Source of the DNA: Dipteronia dyeriana
Taxonomy: Eukaryota > Streptophyta > Magnoliopsida > Sapindales > Sapindaceae
Assembly (NCBI GenBank): GCA_032871835.1
Contig: CM065299.1
Span: 81,535,652-81,599,651, forward strand
DNA length: 64,000 nt
Reading direction: 5' to 3'
In this document: positions 10,190-21,652 of the stretch, piece after piece
How positions within the stretch are numbered: position 1 is the stretch's first letter
How the letters are laid out: the number at the start of each line of letters is the position of its first letter
The notes under the pieces: model-generated
Told to the model about the DNA's origin: nothing
What the model saw: only the letters and a program-made list of their open reading frames with translations
Databases searched by the model: none
Position numbers and translations under genes: made by a program

Positions 10190-12237
10190 GTCAAAGAGGG
10201 AAGTGAGGGCTTCAGCAACCTGGTGGGAAGTATAGAAGTGTCATTCACTAAAGGAGGCATCCACCTCAGCCTGAGCTTGGCAACTTGGGCTTATAGACCT
10301 TGGTTTTCAATGTCCAGCGCCTTCACTTCTTCTTCCAATTATCCCGTTGACTGGCTCGACGTCGAGATCGAAGGGTTTTTTGATCGAAAGATCGCTTCAA
10401 CCTCTCATGATCGCACTAAAGCTCGATCAGTTTTGCTTTCATTCCCTTCTGACTGGAAGTCATCTCCAGTATCAAAGTCTGATCTTGCGTAAGTAGCCTC
10501 ATGGCCCTCACGGCTTCGGCCTCAGCTTGTGCATCCCGGTCACGGAGAGATGCTACCTAGTGGCCCATTGCCACATTAAATTTGAAGGCCTGCAGGGTGT
10601 AAAACAAAGATTAGAGAATGTTCAGTGCCCACAGTCACATGAAAGAAAAAATGGAAGTTACTTTGGCCAGAAGAGAGAACTCCTTTGTAAGCAAGATGTC
10701 CACGGGCATTGAAGCCATCCTAGAGAGCCCACCACCCAGGCAGAATGCAACGAACTGCTTCAAGACCTCGTCTTGCCCAACCGATCCTGACTGATGGTAG
10801 AAGAGGGCAGGGGGAGCCTCAGGGACACCGGCCTTGGGGTCCCTCAAAGATTGAGAATCTTGGGGTATAGATAAAGTAGCAGAATCAACGGTTAACATGG
10901 CTGAAGAAGCAGTAGTTGTAGCGGGGGCCGTCAATGAAGAGGCATAGATGGTCGTATCAACGGCCTGGAAAGTGGGCCTCTCTTGGTTTCGAACTCTAAT
11001 AGCCCGCGATGCAAGAATAGCCATCTCAGAGCTAACTTGGAAGGGCGATGGAACTGAAGCAGGGGAAACCTCAACTGGATCAGCAGACCCTCTTTTTTCC
11101 AAGGTAGCTAAAAGGGCTTCCCGGGGTAGTCTTGTGTAAGGAAGAGGGGTACGAGCCTGCTGGACTTCACAGGAAGTGGAGCAATAAAAAAACTGTTTAA
11201 AAAAAATAAAGAAAGAATAAGGGTGTCAGAAGCGAGCTAGCCAACGGAATGAAGCATAACAACTTGGTATCACTTACGAGGGGTAGCATCAAAGATCCGA
11301 AAGTATTGATTCACCCTACAGGAATTGAAGGGATCAGCAGTTGGATACTTCAGGTTCAAATAGTTCCTTGTAAGGATAGTCTTCAATACAACCTCAGACT
11401 CGTTAGGTAAGGAGTCCAGGTCCGACGAAGGTTTATCATTGAAAGCGGTGGGAACAGTGAACTCATGTCCGCTGATAAATATGTAGCTCCCCTAATCATC
11501 CCACACCAATATCCACTCTTTCTTTCAAGCTTGGTACTTTCTCGAAGCGCCGGGGATTATGAAGTTGAGTTTGTTCTTAGTCTTCATATGGAACTGACCC
11601 CGGGAAACTCTGGACGAACTCCTGATTTGAAAAAGGTAGGCCAACTCTTCTTCTCCAAGCTTCCGGGTGACCTTGCCCAGCTCACATTGTTCCCTCCACA
11701 GCATGAGAAAGCCAATCAGGTGCCTCCAGAAGCCGGGTAGTCAGCTGGAGGGGAGCTAGTTTTAGGGCGTTAAGAGTCTGCCGAAGAGTAGGATGAAGAG
11801 GAAGCCTGACCCCATTCTCGAAGTCTACCACGTGAATGGGGAGAACGCCTCTGGGCGAATTAAAGATGTCGTAGTTCCTGTGGGAATTGTGAGGGTGACA
11901 CCGTCAGGAATGCCATACTTATTCCTCAGGCGGTCGATCGATTACGGATCAACAATAGAGTCCGGAATGACCCTAAAGTCATAAGGAAGAGGCCTCGCTG
12001 AAAGAGGTCCAGCAACCACGGCTTGACCTTCCTAATGGTGTTGGCCTTCTCTTCTTCGTCAGAATCTTCATTGACTAAGTTCAGAGGGTTGTCGGGTTGA
12101 TTAGAGAAGTCGGAGCCAATCGAAACGTTCCTACCAGAGCGACGGTGCTGACGGAGAGGGGAAGCGTCCTTGTCGCTCTAATTTTTTGACCCCCGCTTCC
12201 TAGGAACCAGGCTGGGGGCACCAGTGCCCTTAACCAT
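10190..12237 (-). pseudogene. Spliced antisense ORF of the Tat-like element, decayed
   Basis: The start is ATG at 12237 (MVKGTGAPSLVPRKRGSK). Exon 1 contains FWRHLIGFLMLWREQCELG and LGEEELAYLFQIRSSSR, then FHMKTKNKLNFIIPGASRK, ending at 11278 on a perfect GTAAGT donor. A 118-nt intron (11277-11160) leads to exon 2 (11159-10662), a Ser/Thr/Ala-rich linker ending in ASMPVDILLTKEFSLLAK. A 72-nt intron (10661-10590, acceptor CTGCAG) leads to exon 3, which has a coiled-coil-like charged stretch (RDRDAQAEAEAVRAMRLL). In-frame stops occur in exons 1 and 3. Tat-lineage elements are known to carry extra antisense ORFs between integrase and 3' LTR, which fits the position and strand. The function of such ORFs is unknown. 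The end near 10190 is approximate. Confidence 0.6.
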
Positions 12238-13030
12238 AGCCTCAATACTATCAGTAGAGTTCTACATTGTTGGATGTGGGGCTTGAAAAACAAAGAAAAG
12301 AACGAAGAGCTTTCCAAAGGTAGCGAAAGAAAGAGATTTTTGAAAACTTGAAATTTGAAAGAAACCGTGAAGGAAAGTGATGAGGAAGTCGGGTTTACAT
12401 AGAGGTGGGAGAGGCAGTGACGTCAAAGAAATCTTCGGAGGGATTACCTCGAATCGTGGGAACGGTGGTAATATAGCGGAATTATTTTAGAAAATACACC
12501 GGTCTTTTCCTGCCACGTCATAGATACAAATAAGGAGGAGATTTCTACCCAGATTTGGTAACGGTAAAAGAGGATAAATTTCCCAATTAAAATAAGGAAT
12601 CTGACTCCAACCCCAACTCAATCACATGTGTTCAAGTCAGAGGAGACTTCTGTTAATAGCAAAATTTGGCTAGGGGATCAAAGAGAAATTTTCCACTCTT
12701 CTAACCCGAGTCAAAGCCCGAGTTCACCAGTCATTAGACCCTGGGTCCTAAGGTCGAGTCGTAGAGCTACCCCACAGAAGCAAGGAAGGGTCATCGAGCT
12801 TCATAACTATCAGGAATAGAGCCCGACATGACCAGATCAAGCTCCTTATGCCAACATTGGAACTCGAGCGAATCCCGACATGTGATTGTCCAGGCTTCCT
12901 GAGATCGAGATCCTCTCCGAGCATAAAAAGGGGGGACCTTTAAAGATATTAGGTCCATGTTATAGCTACGTCTCAGTTCACTAAAGAAGGCTTAAACCCA
13001 TCTGGACGAGAAAAATAAAGCCCGTATAAT
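12238..13030. other. Upstream region of the antisense ORF; probable LTR start of the Tat-like element
   Basis: 12240-12360 is the 5' side of the antisense ORF and may hold its promoter; I see no clear TATA box. 12400-12920 is mixed-composition retroelement sequence without a credible ORF. At 12926-12937 a purine run (AAAAAGGGGGGA) could be the polypurine tract that precedes a 3' LTR. No LTR terminal TG or CA pair could be fixed. Confidence 0.35.
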
Positions 13031-13050
13031 CCATGCTCCCCCCCCCCCCC
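13031..13050. repeat. Poly-C tract at the edge of the inserted gypsy tail
   Basis: A run of about 14 C residues lies exactly where the Tat-like LTR sequence stops and the in-frame end of another gypsy polyprotein begins. It may be a rearrangement scar or a length-uncertain stretch of the assembly. Confidence 0.7.
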
Positions 13051-13052
13051 CT

Positions 13053-13259
13053 GATGAGAACAAGACAGCTGTATCAAGTGATCCATTGCATATTCCGGTT
13101 GGGCCAATAACAAGGGCAAGAGCTAAGAGATTCAAATACGCACTAATTGGCATAATTCAAGACAATTGGGTTGATTTTGAATTGTTGAAGTATAAGAAAA
13201 GCACATATGAAGACCAAGCCTTAATTAATTTCATCAAGGCAATTGATTGGGCCAAATAA
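13053..13259 (+). pseudogene. C-terminal tail of a third Ty3/gypsy polyprotein
   Basis: The frame reads DENKTAVSSDPLHIPVGPIT, then RARAKRFKYALIGIIQDNW and ends at TAA 13257-13259. The PITRARAK..K.AL.G.IQ motif is the familiar last segment of chromovirus-type plant gypsy polyproteins, directly upstream of the 3' LTR. Only about 69 codons remain. The same tail occurs on the minus strand near 62221-61919. Confidence 0.7.
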
Positions 13260-13790
13260 GGAAGACTTGGGCGTGTGGCACAAGCTAGGAAAAGATTCAA
13301 CTTTGGCTGATTTATTTCCTTTTAATTTTCAAAGAATAATAGTTTATTTGTTTTCCAAATTAAGGGGCTGATTTGTTTCCAGATTTAGCTTTCCAATTAG
13401 GGAGCAAGTCAATAGTTTCTTGATTTAGGTTTTTTCTTCGTTTGTAAGGCAATTATTGCCCGATTTAGTTTTCTGATTGTAAGGCCTTAATGGTCGAATT
13501 ATCTTGTTTCCTTTTAGGTTGGCTTGTAGCCTTTCTTTTCGTTTAGGATTTTAGTATATAAAGGAACGAATTGGATGTAATTGGGGAAACTTGAATGAAT
13601 AAAAAAAAATAGCGAGAGTTCATCTCTTTTGGTTTCGAAATCTAGACTTATCACTCATATCTCCTTCTTGTTCTTGAGTGTGGCGTCTTCAACTTCTTGA
13701 TACCGTTGGTTCTTACCTCCTTATAGGTAACGGGGTCGCGGTCCGATAACGTTGTTGTTTATGAACTTGGTTAGAAAATGATCATTTGTT
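13260..13790 (+). mobile_element. Probable 3' LTR of the third gypsy element
   Basis: Directly after the polyprotein stop, the sequence has T-rich U3-like blocks (GATTTATTTCC, GATTTGTTTCC, GATTTAGTTTTC) and a TATA box TATATAAAG at 13555-13563. An R/U5-like part follows, with GAATGAATAAAA, GAGAGTTCATCTCTTTTGG and GAGTGTGGCGTCTTC. The GTGGCGTCTTC block is shared with the minus-strand gypsy LTR at 61459-61900. The ends are approximate, and no TSD was identified. Confidence 0.55.
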
Positions 13791-13837
13791 ACCATATATT
13801 GGTTCCGGGTCTCACTGCTCATGGTGAGATTCATATC

Positions 13838-13876
13838 ACCCCACCCCACCCCACCCCCACCCCCACCCCCACCCCT
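13838..13876. repeat. (CCCCA)n-type simple repeat
   Basis: A short tandem array of CACCC/CCCCA units, about 39 bp, at the right edge of the gypsy-derived insert. The minus-strand open frame through it gives a poly-Gly stretch, which I treat as non-coding. Confidence 0.85.
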
Positions 13877-13925
13877 CAATGAGTGCCCATAAGGCCGTCT
13901 CAAGCTCTAAAATGCCAGGAAATGT

Positions 13926-14535
13926 CAGGTCGAGCTTCTGGTACCAAAGCTAAGGCATGGGTCTACCTCGCTCTACGAAACAACGAACAGCTAACTCGAC
14001 GACCTCCATGAAGAATTATACCATGAATACACACAAGATCATATCTACACTTCAACGAATATTGAAACACTGCGTGCATGTAGAGTAAGAGATTGAATCC
14101 AAAGAGGAAACAAACTTATCTCCACCTAAGATATTCTCGAATCCATTATTAATCTAAAGTCAATGATTTTTAAATAAAAGATCATGCCCGATAAGAAGGG
14201 AGGGGATTCTGAGATTCTTGGCGGGAGAGTCACAAATTTAACTTATTTTGACTGTGTATAAATAGGCCAGAAGAAAACAAAGGGAGGGGTAGTTTTTCTT
14301 TTGAGTCTTTGGCCTAAATTTTGTAATCAGAACATGGTCTCCACAATTATCTACTATTCGACAGGCACGAGGTTGCCACCTTACTATATCTTAGAGAGAT
14401 TAAGAGTGTTTAAGAGTCTTTTTGTACGATATTCACAGTTGATAATAAAGTCATTATATTCCCGTCTTCATTACACTTGTATCTACACATCTATCTTTAT
14501 CCAATCAGGTTAGGTAGCTAAGGTACCAAATTCGG
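13926..14535 (+). mobile_element. LTR-like remnant with TATA box, probably right part of the Tat-like LTR
   Basis: A TATAAATA box at 14257-14264 is followed by GGCCAGAAG, a T-rich leader (TAGTTTTTCTTTTGAGTC), a possible transcript region and a TAAAGTCATTATATT block resembling R/U5. The composition matches a retrotransposon LTR more than a host promoter, because no gene follows. The LTR end was not identified. If 12926 is its polypurine tract, the LTR is split by the gypsy insert at 13031-13876. Confidence 0.4.
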
Positions 14536-16675
14536 TCACCGCCTACGTGGTAGTGGTCTCGAGGGTGTTAACCGGAATTTCTCTCCTCGAACGAATTCTT
14601 TATTAACATGTATCAACTTAATTGATAAAAACAAATTAGAAAATATTATATACGTAAATATTAACAAATACTTTGGCAACGCTCTCAAACATGGCACCAA
14701 AAAAGATAAGGAGAGTATTATGGGAAAATCTATCACAGTCAAGCGTAAGCGTAGGATTTAAAAAGCCACCAACCAAACCTTGATATTACTTATATAATTA
14801 TATTTGAATCAACCACACTATATAAAATCTAAATTATTTATTTGACAGGTAGTCAGTCTCTAACCATAAGCCTAACAAAGAAGCAACAATGAATAACAAC
14901 TCTACATATTTCTTTTTAAAAAAAAAAAAAAAATCCAATTCCAAACCAACTATGAATCTATTGAGATATATTGAAATTATATATGAGCAGTTAAAATATA
15001 TACTTCTATAAATGGGAGATGACTATTCTCATAAACAATATAGTGCATGCATGGTGCCACGGTGACAAGTGTGGAATATTTAACTATCATTTTATTGTTT
15101 ATAAAAAGATAATAAAATAATTTATTTTTAAAAAATAAAAAGATTTGAAGAAAGTATATATATAGATAAAGTAGCATGAATGTGTATAAAAATGAGTTGA
15201 TTTGCCGGCGAAGGATGTCGAAAATGATTTGTGCAATCTCGATTCCTTGCGTGGGGGTTTTGATTTTTAATATTTGGTTTTGAGGTTGCTAATGTGTGTG
15301 TGTAAAGTGTAATTTCACTGATTACATTCTTTGAAATGATTGTGAAGCAACTATTTTATAATTATTGATACTTTCTTAAGGCATCGATAATTGCCGCACG
15401 ATCAATTTCTACTTTTTTTCTCAAGAAAAAAAATAATAATATGTACTTAGCTAGTAGTGAGTAGTAACTTGTGATTTATGCTTTGCCTTAATCGATTAGT
15501 GCCATCTAAATATCTCAATCGTAAACACTTGAGTTATCTATACACTTTGAAAAAGGACCTTTTGGGTTATCACTATGAGTGGATTATAATCATAAATTAA
15601 ATATCATTTTATTTATATTATTATGCTTAATTATGCTTAATTATGTAAATTTAGAGGTTCTACCTTTGAAATTGATTGAAGTTATAAATAAGATTATGCT
15701 AATCCAATATATCAATGTATGATTTTTCTTCTTCAAAAAATAGTTATATATACTATATATATGGTGATACGATTCAAAGTTCAAACCAATTCATACTCGA
15801 TGGCCGTGGAATATAGTTAATTTTGAACATGCGTCCTAAGTCCCAACACAATTCCATCACAAATTTATTATATTATTCTGGACAAAACCTTTTGAATTGT
15901 GTATTGTTACTGCTTACTAGTTATATTAGCCACACAAATTCCATGGGTAAAGATATTTCTGTTTTGTTATACAATACACATATTTTGGATGCAAATACAA
16001 GTCACGTGCTTCATTGTTGTACATCTTAAAATAGAACCAAATGAGCCGCCTCCAAGACTCTTGACCATTGAATTGAAGTTATCTATATCCACACACGAGT
16101 TTGTTTTCTCTTCCATTAATTAAGTTTTTTTTAGTCTAATTCTGGTTCGGTCGTAGCTTTAATCAGGAAACTGTCAAGGTCACTATATACACTATACCAA
16201 AAATAATTAATTTTGAACCTATATCACAAGAACAACATTTATTCGAATTTGGATCCTTTATTGATCTGATCTTTTTATTGATCTCATCTAATTTCATTTT
16301 ATATAAATATTATAATGAATGTGTGGTTAAGATGTGATTAGTTTATATAATCATTTTACCATTAATCAATCATATAATTTAAAAAAACAGAAAAAAGATT
16401 AAATCAATAAAATATTCAAATCTCACTGACTCATATTAAAAATATCGATGATGACTCAAATTCAAGACCTTCTAGTATACGTGAAATGTTTACAACCGGA
16501 CATCAAGAGTGCCCTTCCAAAAAAAAAATTGAATTGAGAGTGGATGTGGTATCGTGGTACTCTTTTGTAAAGTTTAAAATATAATTTAAAAACAGTACTA
16601 ATTTGAAAAGAAAAAAACAAAACATATGAGCAGTACCATGGCATAAATTGAGTTGAGTAACTGTGAGTTGATGAT
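14536..16675. other. AT-rich intergenic DNA upstream of the kinase gene
   Basis: No gene, RNA or clearly bounded element is visible. There is a poly-A run at about 14916-14933 and a short direct repeat of TTATGCTTAA near 15625. Short open frames (for example 15823-16029) have no recognisable domain. The right end presumably contains the kinase promoter. No convincing TATA box was assigned. Confidence 0.5.
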
Positions 16676-16682
16676 ATACACC

Positions 16683-16712
16683 TCTCTCTCTCTCTCTGTC
16701 TCTCTGTTCTAT
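16683..16712. repeat. CT microsatellite in the kinase leader region
   Basis: A CTCTCTCTCTCTCTGTCTCTCTG run about 30 bp long, in the presumed promoter or 5' leader of the kinase gene. CT runs around transcription starts are common in plant genes. Confidence 0.8.
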
Positions 16713-16812
16713 TCTTCTGTACATGTCTCTGTTGTCTGTGAGAATCTCTCTAAATTATTCTGCTCTGCTTCTTCTCTCTAAAAATATCATCTTCTACTTG
16801 CTGGATGCTATT

Positions 16813-17212
16813 GGTATGTCCTAAGTTTAATTTTGTTTTACTTCATGGGTTGTCGATGTTTTTGCTTTCTTTTCGGATTCCAAAAACCAACTTCTGATTT
16901 TGTTTCTTGTTCCATTGATTCACTGATATTGCTTCAAAAATGGATTTTTAAATTTGTATATCTTCTTTTATACACCAACAAGTTGTTTTGTTTTCGTTTC
17001 TCTTGTTAGATCCCATTCTTTCCTCTAACTTGCATCAATTCAATGTCTTTGCAATCAAGTTAGCCGTTTGTTCTCCATCTTTTCTCTGGTTTCCCTCTGA
17101 TATATTACAAAGAAATTCGCCGAACTGTTCAATTCCTGGGATTGGTTAAATTTTATCTGCTAATTTTTCTGAATTCGTGACTTAATCTTCATGTTTGGTG
17201 ATCATTTTTGCA
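16813..17212 (+). other. Candidate intron in the 5' leader of the kinase gene
   Basis: A donor TTGGTATGTCC at about 16812 and an acceptor TTTTTGCAG ending at 17212 bound a T-rich 400-nt segment, followed by purine-rich leader sequence (AGAAAACAGAGAAAAATATG). A second possible leader intron uses GTAAAG at 17306 and CTTAG near 17387. Leader introns fit the T-rich composition but need transcript data. Confidence 0.45.
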
Positions 17213-17411
17213 GAGAAAACAGAGAAAAATATGTACTATAAGTCTATAACTAGAGCAAGATAAGGATAACAGAATACTCTGTTATCCTCCTCTGTTTTCA
17301 GTCAAGGTAAAGTTTCACGCATTTCGCTTTTCTAGCAACATAATCTAATCTGGGTTGATTAGAATTCCAAATTGGTTTTGATCTTAGTAGGTTTTCTGAT
17401 CATTTGGATAT

Positions 17412-19205
17412 ATGGAGAAGAAGGATAAGGAGGATTCATATTCACCTGTTGGAGTTCTTGAGGACTACTTCAGGAGTGAAGACTCAGAAGAAACATCTTC
17501 TTCCAAAGATTCCGAATCGAAACCGACCACGAAAACCTTTCCTCGGTGGCATGGATTTGCTGAGTTATTGAGAACCAAACCCAGAAAACCATTAGTCACA
17601 TTGTATCCTCTCAGTGTCCTGAAGCTGACAACAAAAAGGAGCAACAGCATGAGAGAGATGCCAATTCTTGTAAATTCTTCTGCTCCAAACAGTTCACAAT
17701 CTCCCCAGAGAATTTTCTCTCTTTACGAGATTCAAGCCGCCACGAACAATTTCAGTTTTGGTAAGCATGATTTGTAGCTATTCAATTGTACATATTTTGA
17801 TCATTCCATGAAATGATTTTTCGTACCTTTGATGTTTTTGTGTAGAAAATCTGATCGGAAAAGGCGGTTATGCTGAAGTTTACAAGGGACGTTTGCCGGA
17901 TGGACAATTCGTAGCAATCAAACGGCTAACGCGAGGCACTGCTGATGAGATAATAGGAGGTTTTCTTGCGGAGCTTGGGATTATGGCTCATGTTAACCAT
18001 CCCAATACTGTCAAGCTAATCGGATATGGTGTCGAAGGAGGGATGCATCTTGTTCTTGAATGGTTTCCAAATGGCAGCTTGGCTTCTATGCTTTACGGTA
18101 ATTAGTCCCAATTACTAATATACCGATTTCAATGAGTTTAATTTTCTCATCGAATTTGTAAAAATCGTATGTATTTGTGTAGGTTCGAAGGAGAAACTGA
18201 AATGGAGTGTTAGGCATAAGATTGCATTAGGTACTGCAAAGGGTTTGGTATATCTTCATCAGAAGTGTCAAAGGAGAATCATACACAGAGATATCAAAGC
18301 TGCCAATATTTTGCTCACCGAAAACTTCGAGCCTCAGGTATATAGCAGGTTTCTGGTGTGGGATCTAATCATATGTCCCTTTATCTTTCACTATAAACTT
18401 CCAGGGTTTTTGTGACTTGAAATTGTAACCGACTGTAATTCAGATTTGTGACTTTGGGCTCGCGAAATGGCTACCGGAGAAATGGACTCACCACATCGTC
18501 TCTAAAGTTGAAGGAACATTTGGGTTGGTAAAGCTTAACACTTTTTTCATCATAAGATATCCCATTAAAGATGTAAATGGATTCATTGGTTTTTTTCTTT
18601 GTGAAATTGCAGCTATCTTGCTCCGGAATTCTTAATGCATGGGATAGTAGATGAAAAGACCGATGTTTTTGCCTTCGGAGTGCTGCTGTTGGAACTAGTC
18701 ACCGGACGCCGAGCTCTAGATTACTCGCAGCAAAGCCTTGTCTTATGGGTACGAGTTAAATGTCGTCTTCTTTTTTCCTGCTTCCACACAAATGGATGGC
18801 TGTTAATGATTCATTTTCATTTTCCTTTTCCAGGCAAAACCCTTGCTAAAGAAGAATGACATTATAGAGCTAGTTGATCCATCTCTTTCCCAGGACTACG
18901 ATACACGACAGATGAATCTTGTGCTGTTGACAGCTTCTTTATGTATACGACAGTCTTCAATTCGCCGGCCCCAGATGAGTCAGGTACTTGCGGTTTTCTG
19001 ACAAAAATGTATTACAAATATAAATTTAGCATAAAATTTGATAGATTTTGGTCGATTAGATAATGTACAATATTAACAACGGTTGGAACATGAGTTGCAG
19101 GTAGTACAACTTCTGAATGGCAATCTTAGCTGCTTGAATTATATGAAAAAATGTCGATCACCATTGATACGAAAAACTCTTCGCGAAGAGCTATTACATG
19201 CATAA
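17412..19205 (+). CDS. Receptor-like cytoplasmic kinase, RLCK VI type
   Basis: A predicted Ser/Thr protein kinase of 408 aa with no signal peptide or membrane segment. Exons: 17412-17760, 17846-18097, 18183-18337, 18444-18523, 18613-18748, 18834-18983, 19101-19205, all with GT-AG introns that keep frame. The N-terminus is Ser/Glu-rich, followed by [20 protein letters not shown], typical of subfamily VI. Kinase features are the Gly loop GKGGYAEV (121-128), VAIK Lys142, HRDIKAAN with Asp237, DFG Asp255 and APE 282-284. The [20 protein letters not shown] and FPRWHG.. blocks match RLCK VI_A kinases, several of which bind ROP GTPases. ROP binding here is inference. The gene looks intact. Exons 2 and 5 are broken by intron read-through in a simple ORF view. 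Confidence 0.92.
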
Positions 19206-20175
19206 GAGAGCAATACACAACTCAACCAAAACGAATAGGGTTGCTGATTCAGAACCCTGTAACATATGTTCCATTTCATTGTCATCACGACAAATTATTG
19301 ATGTATTCGGCTTCAAGTTTTGCTCAACAGCGGCCGGAATGCATGTTAGTATTTAAAATGATACACAGAAAAACAGCTACAGCATCGTTCTACATTAGAA
19401 GAGTAGAGAATAGAACAAGGGAATGAAAAAGGTCTCTCAATTTCTCAACTATGTACATGTATATATAGAAATTAAAGTGTAGAGAGAAAAATGAAAATAA
19501 TGTAAGAAGAAGGACCTAGTAATAATAAGACGAAAGAACCAAGACAATTAATGTATTTTAAATTTGACCCATGTAGCAAGTACTGTACGGTGTAAAAAAG
19601 AATCAAGAAGTTAATTTATTTTTTCGTTCTTTGAGGCGCGCGTGAAGAAGTGGCGCTGTCCAGTTCGGATTCCGACTCCCATCGGCACGGCACGCAAACC
19701 TATGCCCAGCGGCGTAGTTTGTCAATATGATAAAGCGGTCATCTTTTCGGGTTTGAAGAAAAATTTACATGAAACGGTCTTACGGTTACGTAATAACACT
19801 GTCTAATAATGTTAAATTACGTTAACATATTTTGTATTAGAAATGTAAATGTTATAAATGTGACTCGATTTCATAGATTGCTGTTATCAGGTGACAGTAA
19901 CACTGTCTTATATAAGTACTCGTCAATCAATTCTAAACTTTCAAGGGCCAGAATTTTTTAATTTTTTTATATTTAAGTTGACACAATGTTTTATAACTAT
20001 CGAAAAATAGATAGAAATAAAATAAATATAGTTATTCGTTTGAGATAAGTAGATATAATAAATTGTTAGTGACCATGTTTGCCTAGCTTTTCACCACTAA
20101 TTCGAATTCAATCATACATTCATGATTAATACATATAACTTGGAAGAAATTTTGGTCTATTGATATTCGGGCTGA
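19206..20175. other. Kinase 3' region and AT-rich spacer
   Basis: The kinase 3' UTR probably extends into 19206-19520. The open frame running on from 19151 to 19426 is a wrong-frame product of exon 7 and the UTR. A short GC-rich island at about 19634-19725 (GAGGCGCGCG..GGCACGGCACGC) stands out, with no recognised function. The remainder up to the copia insertion is AT-rich and featureless. Confidence 0.5.
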
Positions 20176-20180
20176 TCGTC

Positions 20181-20716
20181 CGTAAGATTCTTATAAAATT
20201 ATGAGCAACATATGCTATTATATTTTATATTTATAAAAAATCGAATTGATTGGATTGTTTAAGTAAGTAAGAGTTGACCGGAAAAGCCTGTTTGATTGTG
20301 ATCAATATTTGTTGGGCTCGGTGTACCTTAGTTATATTAAATAAATGTAGGATATGGTATGGGCTATTGTATATGTGTGGGCCTAGTATTCCTATTAGGA
20401 CTAGCCATTCTATTAGGACTAGCCATTCTATTAGGGTTTTAAGAATCCTCTATGGGTTAGGATTTTAGGAAGTTATACTATATATAGGGGGTCCCTACTC
20501 TCATTCACATAAGAGATTATTATAGATTTGTCTCCCCATTAAGCAATCTGAGAAAGGTGAGTAGAGAGTAGAAGACTCTCTATTGTTTTAACTATTTTCT
20601 CTGTTTTATTTCAGATTGGTGTTCTTAGTACATCAATGGACTCGGGAAATTCAGGTACGAATTCATACTTATGTATTTAATACGAATATATATGTTTATT
20701 ACATACAACTCCAACA
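20181..20716 (+). repeat. 5' LTR of the copia element
   Basis: 536 bp. It starts CGTAAG where the 3' LTR has TGTAAG, so the canonical terminal T is lost, and ends CCAACA. It carries a TATATATAGG promoter box near 20478-20487. An 18-bp segment containing ACTAGCCATTCTATTAGG is duplicated in tandem at about 20400-20435 and accounts for the whole length difference from the 3' LTR. Confidence 0.92.
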
Positions 20717-20717
20717 G

Positions 20718-20729
20718 TGGTATCAGAGC
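20718..20729 (+). promoter_or_regulatory. Primer-binding site for initiator Met tRNA
   Basis: TGGTATCAGAGC lies one base after the 5' LTR. This is the standard plant copia primer-binding site, complementary to the 3' end of initiator methionine tRNA, used to start minus-strand cDNA synthesis. Confidence 0.93.
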
Positions 20730-21056
20730 AATCCGTAATTTTACATAGGCTGAATATTAAATTCCCGTTATTATTCATCTACTGTTTTTAACATGATTAT
20801 GTTGAATCCGTGAGTGAAATCTTTTGTTAGTTTGATGATAGGATTCGATTGTTAGATGAATAAGTTTTTAGAATTAAAATTTAATCAACCCAGATATAGG
20901 TATGTTCTTGATCTCGTGAGGTTTGGGTTCTATAATCAGATCAACTGATCTGTTTTCTTTTTCCTGGATCGATGGGTTTTCAACCCAGATCCATCATGTT
21001 CTTTCATTTGTGGTCAACGCCACCATACCAGACCCATCAGCCTCCTTCTTGGTGAT

Positions 21057-21566
21057 TTCGGATGGTTATGTTACTACATAGTAGACTAATCATTAAGTTT
21101 TCATATCGATTATTTAGTTGAATTAATAATTTGTTTTATATATTCTCGTGAATCGGATGGTTATGTTTTCACGTAGTGGTTAATCATTTTGATTTTGAGA
21201 ATTTAGTTGGCTGACAATTATTAATTTGATAGTTTTAATAATTGATAGAATACTCTCGTAATTTGGATGATTAAGTTTCACGTAGTGACTAATTATTAAA
21301 GATTTTGAGATATTCGTCGGTAATCAATTATTAAATTTGAATTGCAAAGATGAAAATACTTGTGTTAATCATCTCCGTAGGAGAGTTATCACATGTGATA
21401 GATGATGTTCTTCTCCGTAGGAGATTCATCATCTTGAGGTATTCATCTAAAGAATTGCAATAATGGAAACTATATACATGTTTTAATCATCTTCGTATGA
21501 GGGTTATCATATGTGATAGGTGATGTTCTTCTCCGTAGGAGGTTCATCATCTTGAGGAAGTCATTT
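21057..21566. repeat. Repeats in the copia leader
   Basis: Two repeat sets lie between PBS and gag. First, a divergent unit with GGATGGTTATGTT and ACGTAGTG..TAATCAT recurs about three times between 21057 and 21305 (roughly 100-bp spacing). Second, an approximately 80-bp block starting AATCATCT.CGTA is repeated at 21367 and 21485 (118-bp spacing). Each block carries CTCCGTAGGAG and a TATCA(C/T)ATGTGATA palindrome, so the transcript leader could form several hairpins. Confidence 0.75.
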
Positions 21567-21652
21567 ATAGAATTTAGTGATATTTGCCCAATCACATGTT
21601 GAATTTAATTTCTATAAATGTTTTGATTGTTATCTTATATGCGTGAAATCTT

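Noticed and set aside
10948..11740. Plus-strand frames over the Tat-like antisense ORF
   Set aside because: The minus strand reads a coherent protein with splice sites; the plus frames are mirror products.
19151..19426. 91-codon frame after the kinase
   Set aside because: It overlaps kinase exon 7 in another frame and continues into the 3' UTR.
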